Shown: positions 1-6,036 of the stretch, piece by piece | Layout: the number at the start of each line of letters is the position of its first letter | Position numbering within the stretch: the stretch's first letter is position 1 | DNA from: Bacteroides sp. | Lineage (GTDB): Bacteria; Bacteroidota; Bacteroidia; Bacteroidales; Bacteroidaceae | DNA: 6,319 nucleotides | Reading direction: 5' to 3' | Assembly: GCA_019412865.1 (NCBI GenBank) | Contig: DXOJ01000793.1 | Coordinates: 1-6,319 of the forward strand | Translations under genes and position numbers: made by a program | The notes under the pieces: generated by a model | Seen by the model: only the letters and a program-made list of their open reading frames with translations | Database searches by the model: none | Told to the model about the DNA's origin: nothing

Positions 1-33
1 GAGAAATTGATTATTAACGCTAATTCAAAATAA
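1..33 (+). CDS. C-terminal end of an upstream gene (partial)
   Basis: Frame 1 is open from the window edge and reads EKLIINANSK before a TAA stop at 31-33. The other two plus-strand frames hit stops within the first 15 bases. The stop lies 6 bp before the secG start, the spacing expected of co-transcribed genes, so secG is probably the distal member of an operon that begins outside the window. Ten codons are too few to name the product or to be sure the frame is coding. Confidence 0.45.
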   Translation, partial: EKLIINANSK

Positions 34-39
34 CTAAAA

Positions 40-432
40 ATGTACTTATTATTCGTTATCTTAATGGTTATTGCAGCCTTGTTGATGTGTTTCATCGTGC
101 TGATTCAGAATTCAAAAGGAGGCGGACTTGCTTCTGGTTTCTCTTCATCTAACGCCATCATGGGCGTGCGCAAGACTACAGACTTTCTGGAAAAAGCAAC
201 ATGGGGCCTGGCCATCTTTATGGTTGTAATGAGCATTGCTACTGCTTATGTAGTTCCTCGTTCTGCAGTTGCTAAAGACGCAGTGTTGGAACAGGCACAG
301 AAAGAACAACAGACTAACCCGTATAACTTACCCGCAGGTACGGCTGCACCGCAAACTGATGCTCCTGCTACCAATGCACCTGCAACGGAAACTCCGGCAC
401 CGGCTGAAACTCCTGCTCCTAAAGCAGAGTAA
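40..432 (+). CDS. secG: Preprotein translocase subunit SecG
   Basis: SecG is the small accessory subunit of the SecYEG channel in the inner membrane and assists SecA-driven protein export. The 130-residue product has the family's two-helix hairpin: a first membrane segment at about residues 2-22, the conserved cytoplasmic loop QNSKGGGLASGF at 23-34, and a second segment at about 53-72. This is followed by a hydrophilic tail whose last ~35 residues (about 96-130) are almost entirely Ala, Pro, Thr, Glu and Asn with repeated APAT/ETPAP motifs. Minimal SecG proteins are about 70-110 residues, so the tail is an addition; similar low-complexity tails are known in Bacteroidetes SecG. The ATG at 40 sits 6 bp after an upstream stop in an A-rich leader with no Shine-Dalgarno, as is normal in this phylum. 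Family assignment is firm; the role of the tail is unknown. Confidence 0.95.
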   Translation: MYLLFVILMVIAALLMCFIVLIQNSKGGGLASGFSSSNAIMGVRKTTDFLEKATWGLAIFMVVMSIATAYVVPRSAVAKDAVLEQAQKEQQTNPYNLPAGTAAPQTDAPATNAPATETPAPAETPAPKAE

Positions 433-510
433 TTTGCTCCGCCGTCAGGTAGGCTTTGGGATAAAACCATTTAAGGGAAGGTGCAGACGGATGCTGCATT
501 TCTTTGATAT

Positions 511-587
511 TTAAGTGCGGATTACGCAGATTACACGGATTTTCAATGTTCCGAGTGGTCAGTGTAATCCGCACTTAACTTTTTCTT
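511..587 (+). terminator. Inverted repeat with T-rich tail after secG, probable terminator
   Basis: Bases 511-525 (TTAAGTGCGGATTAC) are the exact reverse complement of 564-578, giving a perfect 15-bp stem around a 38-base loop. CTTTTTCTT follows the right arm at 579-587. The element lies 78 bp after the secG stop and before the promoter of the transporter, the right place for a secG terminator. The loop is long for a classic intrinsic terminator, and the left arm is part of a short 9-bp tandem repeat (517-543), so it could instead be a dispersed intergenic repeat. Structure is seen; function is inferred. Confidence 0.5.
517..543 (+). repeat. Three-unit 9-bp imperfect tandem repeat
   Basis: Three units run head to tail: GCGGATTAC (517-525), GCAGATTAC (526-534) and ACGGATTTT (535-543). 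The first unit forms part of the left stem of the inverted repeat at 511-578, and the reverse complement GTAATCCGC recurs at 564-572. This looks like an intergenic repeat family and not coding sequence. Confidence 0.6.
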
Positions 588-601
588 GTAAAAACAATCT
601 C

Positions 602-637
602 TTTGTGATAGAAACAAACGAGATTTAACTACCTTTG
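602..637 (+). promoter_or_regulatory. Promoter for the MFS transporter gene
   Basis: TACCTTTG at 630-637 matches all six fixed bases of the Bacteroidetes -7 box TAnnTTTG. A TTTG at 602-605 could be the -33 box, but the gap is 24 bases, longer than the usual 19-21, so that half is weak. Transcription would start near 644, giving a leader of about 34 nt before the ATG at 678. Confidence 0.55.
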
Positions 638-677
638 TGGGCTGTATAAGATTATTAACTACTTTTTGAATATAACA

Positions 678-2066
678 ATGACAGAACATTTGAAACAGAA
701 ATTGAATGACTCCGCCGTACTCCGATGGAGTGTTCTAGCATTGGTCGCATTTACTATGCTATGCGGCTATTTCCTCACCGACGTAATGTCTCCTCTAAAA
801 CCCATGCTTGAGAAAGAACTACTATGGGATAGTCTTGATTATGGATTCTTCACAAGCGCTTACGGTTGGTTTAACGTATTCTTGTTGATGCTGATCTTCG
901 GTGGTATCATTTTGGATAAGATGGGAGTTCGTTTCACCGGAATGGGAGCTTGTTTATTGATGGTGTTTGGTTGTGGATTGAAATACTATGCGATTTCTAC
1001 TACTTTTCCGGAAGGTGCCATGCTCTTCGGATTCAAAACACAGGTGACTTTGGCTGCATTGGGATATGCTATTTTTGGTGTAGGTGTGGAGATTGCCGGT
1101 ATCACTGTTTCCAAGATTATAGTGAAATGGTTCAAGGGCAAGGAAATGGCATTGGCTATGGGACTTGAAATGGCTACGGCACGTATCGGAACAACTCTGG
1201 CGATGGTGTTGACAGTTCCTTTGGCAGACTTCTTCGGATATACGGACGAGAGTGGTGCATTCCATACCAATATTCCTGCTCCTATTCTGTTTTGTCTGAT
1301 TATGTTGTGTGTAGGTACCATCGCTTTCTTCCTTTATACTTTCTACGATAAGAAATTGGATGCTTCTTTGGATGCAGAAGGCTTGGAACCGGAAGAGCCG
1401 TTCCGCATGAAAGACATTGTGTATATCATCACAAATAAAGGATTCTGGTTGATTGCATTACTGTGTGTATTGTTCTACTCGGCCGTGTTCCCCTTTATCA
1501 AATATGCTGCCGACTTGATGGTGCAGAAATATAATGTGGATCCGAAACTGGCGGGAACGATTCCCGGATTATTGCCGATTGGTGCTATTATCCTGACTCC
1601 GTTGTTCGGTTCGTTATATGACCGTATCGGTAAGGGAGCCACATTGATGGTGATCGGATCATTGATGTTGATTTTTGTACATACCATGTTTGCCCTGCCT
1701 ATATTGAATATATGGTGGTTTGCTACTATTATAATGATTATATTGGGATTTGCTTTCTCACTGGTGCCTTCGGCTATGTGGCCTTCTGTTCCGAAGATTA
1801 TTCCGGAAAAACAGTTGGGTACTGCTTACGCTTTGATTTTCTGGGTACAGAACTGGGGATTGATGGGTGTTCCTTTGTTAATCGGATGGGTATTGAATAC
1901 TTATTGTAAAGGTCCGGTGGTAGACGGTGCACAGACTTATGATTACACATTGCCGATGACTATTTTTGCTCTCTTTGGTGTACTTGCTCTGGTTGTTGCT
2001 TTGATGTTGAAAGCAGAGAACAAGAAGAAAGGATACGGTTTGGAAGAGGCAAATATCCAGAAGTAA
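678..2066 (+). CDS. Major facilitator superfamily transporter, MFSD1-like
   Basis: This is a 462-residue inner-membrane transporter with about 12 hydrophobic segments. Two copies of the MFS loop signature are visible: FGGIILDKMGVR at residues 74-85 and FGSLYDRIGKG at 310-320, in matching places of the two halves. A charged central loop lies at about 224-245. Several blocks recall human MFSD1, a lysosomal dipeptide transporter: WFKGKEMALAMGLEMATARIG (151-171), FYSAVFPFIKYA (266-277) and MWPSVPKIIPEKQLGTAY (367-384). That comparison is from memory, not an alignment. Substrate is unproven; a small peptide is the best guess. I prefer the ATG at 678 over an in-frame TTG at 666, because ATG is the usual start and nothing favours the four extra residues. 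The gene has its own promoter, and a PqqD-like gene follows 118 bp downstream. Confidence 0.88.
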   Translation: MTEHLKQKLNDSAVLRWSVLALVAFTMLCGYFLTDVMSPLKPMLEKELLWDSLDYGFFTSAYGWFNVFLLMLIFGGIILDKMGVRFTGMGACLLMVFGCGLKYYAISTTFPEGAMLFGFKTQVTLAALGYAIFGVGVEIAGITVSKIIVKWFKGKEMALAMGLEMATARIGTTLAMVLTVPLADFFGYTDESGAFHTNIPAPILFCLIMLCVGTIAFFLYTFYDKKLDASLDAEGLEPEEPFRMKDIVYIITNKGFWLIALLCVLFYSAVFPFIKYAADLMVQKYNVDPKLAGTIPGLLPIGAIILTPLFGSLYDRIGKGATLMVIGSLMLIFVHTMFALPILNIWWFATIIMIILGFAFSLVPSAMWPSVPKIIPEKQLGTAYALIFWVQNWGLMGVPLLIGWVLNTYCKGPVVDGAQTYDYTLPMTIFALFGVLALVVALMLKAENKKKGYGLEEANIQK

Positions 2067-2093
2067 CAGTTGCTACAATTTGAAGTAACTGTT
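2065..2093 (+). other. Hairpin overlapping the transporter stop codon
   Basis: Bases 2065-2074 pair with 2084-2093 as a 10-bp stem containing one G-T pair and a 9-base loop. The stem includes the last two bases of the stop codon. No T-run follows, so it is not a standard intrinsic terminator; it might stabilise or attenuate the transcript before the PqqD-like gene. The rest of the 118-bp gap shows no clean promoter match. Confidence 0.3.
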
Positions 2094-2184
2094 GTGATTC
2101 AAAGTAACGCTATAAATCCGAAAGTATAAGGTTCGGAAATAAAAGAGAATCAGTATTAATGCTTTGAAATAAGAAATAAGAACT

Positions 2185-2532
2185 ATGGCTGCCAAAGAGA
2201 AAACCAACCTGTTAGAGGTTATTCCCTGTCGCAGTGAACATATTACAGCAGAAAGGGAAGGGGAGACGATTGTGCTCTCCTTTCCCCGTTTTAAATATCC
2301 GTGGATGCAACGCTTCCTTGTACCGGCAGGAATGTCGAAAGAACTTCATGTACGATTGGAAGAACACGGTACGGCTGTATGGGAACTGATAGATGGAAAA
2401 CGTACTGTTCGTGAGATCATAGAAGAACTCGCAGAGCATTTTCAAAATGAAGCGGGATACGAGTCTCGTGTATCGGCTTATCTTTCTCAAATGCAGAAAG
2501 ATGGATTTATAAAACTTTTCTTAATTAGATGA
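2185..2532 (+). CDS. Stand-alone PqqD-family (RRE-like) protein
   Basis: The 115-residue soluble protein carries the PqqD core at residues 65-78, VWELIDGKRTVREI, followed by a helical region and YLSQMQKDGFIKLF at 99-112, matching the family pattern of a helix ending in a Gly-hydrophobic turn. PqqD proteins are about 90-residue winged-helix domains that bind precursor peptides for radical-SAM and other RiPP enzymes (the RiPP recognition element). Here there is an N-terminal extension of about 50 residues containing SFPRFKYPWMQRFLVP (32-47). No precursor peptide, radical-SAM enzyme or other maturation gene is visible in the window, so a RiPP role is not supported by context. The ATG at 2185 follows an A-rich leader. 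It may be co-transcribed with the transporter, since no good promoter lies between them. Its last codons fall in the outer edge of a large inverted repeat. Confidence 0.8.
   Translation: MAAKEKTNLLEVIPCRSEHITAEREGETIVLSFPRFKYPWMQRFLVPAGMSKELHVRLEEHGTAVWELIDGKRTVREIIEELAEHFQNEAGYESRVSAYLSQMQKDGFIKLFLIR
2520..2530 (+). repeat. Left end of convergent-gene inverted repeat
   Basis: CTTAATTAGAT at 2520-2530 is an exact reverse complement of 2825-2835. Each copy covers the last codons of the gene that ends there, so the PqqD-like gene and the opposing small membrane-protein gene finish in the same sequence. Confidence 0.6.
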
Positions 2533-2583
2533 TAGGTGATAGATAGTTGATAAATGATAGTTGATAGATGATAAATGATAGTT
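2531..2583 (+). repeat. Heptanucleotide repeat array, forward orientation
   Basis: Seven 7-bp units of the form GATARNT run almost without interruption: GATAGGT, GATAGAT, a 4-bp remnant AGTT at 2545-2548, then GATAAAT, GATAGTT, GATAGAT, GATAAAT and GATAGTT. The last five also show a 21-bp higher-order period (2549-2569, partly repeated at 2570-2583). The array begins at the stop codon of the PqqD-like gene. Confidence 0.75.
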
Positions 2584-2622
2584 ACTATGTGGCATAATAG
2601 CTGGTTATATGCGTAGTACAGC

Positions 2623-2635
2623 CCTCCTAAGGAGG
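2623..2635. other. Palindrome containing Shine-Dalgarno and anti-Shine-Dalgarno cores
   Basis: CCTCCT (2623-2628) and AGGAGG (2630-2635) are perfect inverted halves around a single A. The centre is too tight for an RNA hairpin of the full length, so a DNA-binding or recombination site, or chance, are the alternatives. No gene start lies at ribosome-binding distance: the nearest downstream ATG (2661) is 25 bases away and opens only a 5-codon frame. Confidence 0.35.
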
Positions 2636-2663
2636 TTTATTAAATATCTCGTTTAAAGACATG

Positions 2664-2704
2664 AAAAAAGTCAACTGATTCATTACGAATTAGTTGCCTT
2701 TTTA
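2664..2704. terminator. Bidirectional intrinsic terminator between convergent genes
   Basis: Bases 2665-2681 pair with 2687-2703 in a 17-bp stem that has one mismatch and one G-T pair around the 5-base loop ATTAC. The stem is flanked by an A-run on the left (2664-2669) and a T-run on the right (2699-2703), so it makes a U-tailed hairpin when read from either strand. It lies between the PqqD-like gene and the opposing minus-strand operon and would end both transcripts. Confidence 0.85.
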
Positions 2705-2779
2705 ATATTTTGAGAATATCTTTAGTTACTTATATTTCTTATTTACTAAATATCCCTTATCATTTAGGAAACATCTCCC

Positions 2780-2818
2780 ATCTATCATTTATCACCTATC
2801 ATCTATCATCTATCATCA
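2780..2818 (-). repeat. Heptanucleotide repeat array, inverted copy
   Basis: Read on the minus strand this is a run of GATAGAT, GATAGAT, GATAGGT, GATAAAT and GATAGAT, the same vocabulary of 7-bp units seen at 2531-2583 but in opposite orientation. The 14 bases at 2787-2800 are the reverse complement of 2531-2544 apart from one base. The partial unit at 2815-2818 degenerates towards the end of the minus-strand gene. Together the two arrays flank the central terminator nearly symmetrically. Confidence 0.75.
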
Positions 2819-2824
2819 TAAATT

Positions 2825-2835
2825 ATCTAATTAAG
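2825..2835 (-). repeat. Right end of convergent-gene inverted repeat
   Basis: This is the exact reverse-complement partner of 2520-2530 and covers the stop and last codons of the small membrane-protein gene. Confidence 0.6.
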
Positions 2836-3111
2836 GAAGATTGCCCAGAATATGACAGCAGTTGCTATGAGGGCTCCCATGATAATAAGCGTCCCCCAAA
2901 CGAAATAATTACTGTCCTTTTCTTTCTTTTTCTCCGAGTCGTGGATGATACGTCCCATTTCCTCGGGAGTGGTGTTGGGCAGTGGATAAGGCTCGTTGGT
3001 GCGGTTTAAGTGCTTCAGTTTGTTGTTGGCACGTTCACGGCGTAGACGGGAAGCCTCCCGTCCTTCGCTAAGCCGGCGTATCATGTCGAGCATATGTCCT
3101 TCACCACCCAT
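2827..3111 (-). CDS. Small single-span membrane protein of unknown function
   Basis: I do not recognise a named family. The 94-residue product has a basic, Arg/Lys-rich N-terminal half (IRRLSEGREASRLRRERANNKL at about residues 11-32), a Pro-containing linker at 41-49 (YPLPNTTPE at 42-50), a short charged stretch SEKKKEKD at 59-66, and one hydrophobic segment at about 69-92 that ends at the C-terminus. This suggests a C-terminally anchored protein with its basic part in the cytoplasm. The start at 3111 is 23 bp after the stop of the DUF4831-like gene and on the same strand, so it is likely the last gene of that operon; Met7 and Met10 are alternative starts. The coding reading is supported by the consistent domain layout, operon spacing and the terminator just beyond it. 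The opposite-strand frame at 2710-3009 is a shadow. Confidence 0.75.
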   Translation of the reverse strand: MGGEGHMLDMIRRLSEGREASRLRRERANNKLKHLNRTNEPYPLPNTTPEEMGRIIHDSEKKKEKDSNYFVWGTLIIMGALIATAVIFWAIFLN

Positions 3112-3134
3112 ATTCTTTGTCTTTTAGAATTTTA

Positions 3135-4202
3135 CTATTTACCTTCTTCTCTATCCACTTTTAACAATCCTCCCGTATTCGGATCAAAATAAACTTTGAT
3201 TGTAGAATTCTTATTGAATAAGACAGGAGCCAGATATTCTATCACACCGAATTGAGTTATAGGAAGTTCGCCTTCGTAAAGTTTCTTTTTACCGTCGGTC
3301 AATGTAATCATTGCTTGTCCGGGCACGTTGTAGGCGATTCCATCCAAATCTTTCTTCTTTTTACCGTCTTCCTGTGGGATCTTGACAGATTTCAGGTCTT
3401 TCAAGCTGATATAAAACGGAGTTCCTGCCAGGTCATTATTAGCAACTACGCCTAGCTTCTTGGAGAAGCGGAAAGCAACTTCGTTGTTGAATTCCTTGTC
3501 CGGAGTAAGACGGACGGTGAATGTCTTCTCTTCCTTATCACGAGTGCCGGAGAACATTTGAGTCATGGCTTCTTCCTGTGCATTCAGATTATCGAGCATA
3601 ATTTTAAGCTGTGCTCCGTCTGAAGGCATATTGTCAGCTTGTCCGCGCAATAAGGCATTCTTGCTTTCGCGGATGTTATAGATTTCTTTAGCTACCAGTT
3701 CAGCCATCTTCGCGGTAGAGCTGGCCATCAGGATTTCTTCGGTCAGGAATTCGCGGGGATTCGCTATTTTTGAGAGGACAGTGGGAGCAGGAGCTGTTTT
3801 CTTGTCTGAACTGCTTTTGCTGTAAGGCACATTGATGGTTTTCACGATGCCGTCCTCTGTCAGTTCCATAAGCGGTGCTACTGTTTTATCCTTCAATTTT
3901 ACGAAGTAAGTAGTTTCGCTGTTAGGTACTCCTACGGATTTCACTTTCACACTAGCCAGTTCCCAATACTCTTCGGGTTCGGTGGAGACGTTGGCCAATC
4001 GCAAGTAACGATCAGCGTATTTGCTGAATTCTCCTGGAGTATAGTTGACTTTGTTGGCTTTTATTTCAAGCTCTATTTGGGTTTTGGGAAGGCTGTAGAC
4101 TACTCCGTAATCTTTTCCCCGGGTAACTCCCGTCAGTACTTCGGTTTGTGCATAGGCGGACGTTGCCATCAGTAGTCCCGCTGCTATAATCAACTTTTTC
4201 AT
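3135..4202 (-). CDS. DUF4831-like exported protein
   Basis: The 355-residue product begins with a signal peptide: MKK, a hydrophobic core at about 4-14, and a likely signal peptidase I site after AYA at residue 18. The mature protein opens with a region (GVVYSLPKTQIELEI at 33-47, then YTPGEFSKYADRYLRL at 54-69) that I recognise from memory as DUF4831, a family of Bacteroidetes envelope proteins without known function. The rest is rich in charged residues and short beta-like stretches, with no cysteine pairs or catalytic motif I can identify. No lipobox cysteine follows the signal, so it is probably periplasmic, not a lipoprotein. It lies 72 bp after nnr and 23 bp before the small membrane-protein gene. 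A good -7 box in the 72-bp gap suggests it can be transcribed separately from nnr. Confidence 0.85.
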   Translation of the reverse strand: MKKLIIAAGLLMATSAYAQTEVLTGVTRGKDYGVVYSLPKTQIELEIKANKVNYTPGEFSKYADRYLRLANVSTEPEEYWELASVKVKSVGVPNSETTYFVKLKDKTVAPLMELTEDGIVKTINVPYSKSSSDKKTAPAPTVLSKIANPREFLTEEILMASSTAKMAELVAKEIYNIRESKNALLRGQADNMPSDGAQLKIMLDNLNAQEEAMTQMFSGTRDKEEKTFTVRLTPDKEFNNEVAFRFSKKLGVVANNDLAGTPFYISLKDLKSVKIPQEDGKKKKDLDGIAYNVPGQAMITLTDGKKKLYEGELPITQFGVIEYLAPVLFNKNSTIKVYFDPNTGGLLKVDREEGK

Positions 4203-4231
4203 ATTCGGTTCTTTTTAACTGGTTTTGAAAA

Positions 4232-4239
4232 CAAAGTTA
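4232..4239 (-). promoter_or_regulatory. Likely internal promoter for the DUF4831-like gene
   Basis: On the minus strand this reads TAACTTTG, a full match to the Bacteroidetes -7 box TAnnTTTG. No TTTG is present at the -33 position, so the match is half strength. Transcription would start near 4225, leaving a leader of about 23 nt before the ATG at 4202. It lies in the 72-bp gap after nnr. Confidence 0.5.
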
Positions 4240-4274
4240 ATGAAGTTATTGAAAAAACTGTAAGTTCTTAACTT

Positions 4275-5786
4275 TTATTCGCTTACAAGTCGCCATGCTG
4301 TCGGCAGACAGGTGATAATATCGCTTGCGATCATTCCGATCATTCCCTGCTTCTTTTGAGCGACATCGCCCGCCAATCCGTGAATGTAAGTGCCGATTTT
4401 AGCGGCTTCTTCGGTTGGATAACCTTGGGCGAGCAGTGCCAGGATTACTCCGGTCAATACGTCACCACTACCTCCGGTTGCCATTCCTGGATTCCCGGTC
4501 GGATTGAAGAAACATTTGCCTTCGGGGGTGATGATGGCGGAATAGGCTCCTTTTAAAACAATGTGGACATGAGCGGCATGAGCCAACTCGCAAGCCTTCA
4601 TCAGACGTTCGTAGGAATCCTGACATTTGCCGGTCAGACGTTCCAGCTCCTTCGGATGCGGGGTGAGGATGGAGCCTTTCGGCAGATGTGTAAGTGCGTG
4701 GCGGTGGTTGGCAAGGATATTAAGTGCATCGGCGTCTACTACAACAGGGGCTTGGCAGTGTTCCAGTTGCTCCAGTAGGGCAGCTTCCGTTTCTTCATTT
4801 CGTCCCAGTCCCGGACCGATGCCGACTGCTTGATAATCATCTGTGTCGGTGGGTACGGCAAAACAGGTCTCGTTGGCGTCGGTTTCTACGATTGCTTCAG
4901 GTATGGAAGTCTGCAAGATGTCGTTGTTACACATTGGTGCATGAACGGTCAGCAGCCCTACTCCCGAACGGAGGCAGGCACGGGCGGCGAGAGCAGAAGC
5001 TCCTGCCATTCCTTTTGAACCGGCTATCAATAGTGCATGACCAAAGTTTCCCTTGTGGGCAAACTGTTTGCGTGGTTTGATGAGTGAACGGATCTCCTCT
5101 ATTTCCAACATCTCGTAGTTTGTTTCCGTTTCTTCAATGCCGTCCTCGCTCAATTGGATATCCAGTAATTCCCATTCTCCTACAAATTCAGTGTTTTCTG
5201 CGAACAAAAAGGCGAGCTTCGGCAGTTGCAGACTGAAAGTAACGTCGGCACGGATAATATTGGTTTTTACGTTGAATGTGTTTTCTTCTCCCATTAATCC
5301 CGAAGGAATGTCGATGGCTACTACCATGGCAGGGGAAGAATTAATGTATTTCACTACGGCAGCGAATCCTCCGCTCAATGGTTTGTTCAGGCCGGAACCG
5401 AACAATCCATCAATAACCAGATGATCGGGTGTCAGGACAGGAGGGACGAATTGGGTACTAATTTCATGGAATGCCACTTCTTCCATCATTTCTACCAGTT
5501 CTTTGTTGGTCTGGCAGTCAGGTGAAAGTTCTCCCTTTGGGTTGAAGAGATATACTTCGAGCTTATACCCTTTTTCAGCCATCATGCGGGCTACGGCAAG
5601 GGCGTCTCCGCCATTATTTCCCGGTCCGGCAAAGATGGTGACCGGTGTTTCCGTATTCCATCTGTCTGTGATGGCTTTAGTTAATGCAGTTGCTGCACGT
5701 TCCATCAGGTCGATTGATGCAATAGGTTCGTTCTCAATGGTATAAGCGTCCAATTTCTTGATACTGCTGCTTGGAAATATTTTCAT
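4275..5786 (-). CDS. nnr: Bifunctional NAD(P)H-hydrate epimerase / ADP-dependent NAD(P)H-hydrate dehydratase
   Basis: This cytoplasmic enzyme repairs hydrated NADH and NADPH: the N-terminal domain interconverts the R and S epimers and the C-terminal domain dehydrates the S form using ADP. The 503-residue length is typical of the fusion. Epimerase domain (about 1-220): LMERAA at 27-32, the dinucleotide loop GPGNNGGDALAVAR at 54-67, DGLFGSGL with the conserved Asp126, and AIDIPSGL at 157-164. Dehydratase domain (about 235-503, ribokinase-like fold): HKGNFGHALLIAG at 244-256, GIGPGLG at 322-328, DADALN at 351-356, TPHPKE at 375-380, LKG at 411-413, and the nucleotide/catalytic block GNPGMATGGSGDVLTG at 431-446 with the expected catalytic Asp442. 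All key motifs are intact, so both activities are likely. The ATG at 5786 sits about 20 nt after a predicted transcription start. It is the first gene of the minus-strand operon. Confidence 0.97.
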   Translation of the reverse strand: MKIFPSSSIKKLDAYTIENEPIASIDLMERAATALTKAITDRWNTETPVTIFAGPGNNGGDALAVARMMAEKGYKLEVYLFNPKGELSPDCQTNKELVEMMEEVAFHEISTQFVPPVLTPDHLVIDGLFGSGLNKPLSGGFAAVVKYINSSPAMVVAIDIPSGLMGEENTFNVKTNIIRADVTFSLQLPKLAFLFAENTEFVGEWELLDIQLSEDGIEETETNYEMLEIEEIRSLIKPRKQFAHKGNFGHALLIAGSKGMAGASALAARACLRSGVGLLTVHAPMCNNDILQTSIPEAIVETDANETCFAVPTDTDDYQAVGIGPGLGRNEETEAALLEQLEHCQAPVVVDADALNILANHRHALTHLPKGSILTPHPKELERLTGKCQDSYERLMKACELAHAAHVHIVLKGAYSAIITPEGKCFFNPTGNPGMATGGSGDVLTGVILALLAQGYPTEEAAKIGTYIHGLAGDVAQKKQGMIGMIASDIITCLPTAWRLVSE

Positions 5787-5813
5787 TGCGATGTTCTTTT
5801 AGTTTTCGGATTA

Positions 5814-5821
5814 CAAATGTA
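5814..5821 (-). promoter_or_regulatory. Promoter (-7 box) for nnr
   Basis: The minus strand reads TACATTTG, a full match to TAnnTTTG. The -33 position has no TTTG. Transcription would start near 5807, giving a leader of about 20 nt before the nnr ATG at 5786. Confidence 0.55.
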
Positions 5822-5991
5822 CATGATTCTTCTGACTTTTCCCGTTTGTTGTGGGAAGAAAACTTATTAATTATAAGGAGATGAGCTGCAGGGAATAGGG
5901 AAGTAAGTTGTCCGTGACCCATAGCAAAGTTCTTTTCTATAGGTTGCAAAGTTTTTGAGTATAGGAAGAAAACTATAATTGCAACTTTTGA

Positions 5992-6020
5992 TTATATAAA
6001 TGAAGCTTTCATTTATATAA
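5992..6020. repeat. Perfect 13-bp inverted repeat
   Basis: Bases 5992-6004 (TTATATAAATGAA) are the exact reverse complement of 6008-6020, with GCT between them. No T-run or gene end is adjacent, so a terminator role is unlikely. Confidence 0.75.
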
Positions 6021-6036
6021 ACGCAAGCTTTGTTTT

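Noticed and set aside
246..470. 74-codon minus-strand Ala/Gly/Val-rich frame
   Set aside because: It is the antisense shadow of the Ala/Pro-rich secG tail.
666..677. TTG start 12 bases upstream of the transporter ATG
   Set aside because: It adds four residues (MNIT) without a supporting signal; the ATG at 678 has a suitable leader length from the predicted promoter.
2065..2093. Hairpin after the transporter as an intrinsic terminator
   Set aside because: There is no T-run after the stem; it is listed only as a hairpin of uncertain role.
2661..2675. Tiny frame MKKVN after the AGGAGG sequence
   Set aside because: The distance of 25 bases is too great for ribosome binding, and the codons are part of the terminator stem.
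2531..2818. Heptad repeats as a possible CRISPR array
   Set aside because: The units are 7 bp and contiguous, with no unique spacers and no cas genes nearby.
2710..3009. 99-codon plus-strand open frame
   Set aside because: It runs through the heptad repeats and antisense to the small membrane-protein gene; its N-terminal half is repeat-derived (ITYHLSS-type) and it has no coherent protein features.
4203..4274. Short AAGTT/AACTT inverted repeats after nnr as a terminator
   Set aside because: The stem is only 5 bp with a 3-base loop and the T-run is displaced; a weak attenuator cannot be excluded but is not supported.
5734..5949. 71-codon minus-strand open frame overlapping the start of nnr
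   Set aside because: It overlaps the nnr start in another frame and includes the nnr promoter; no domain is visible.
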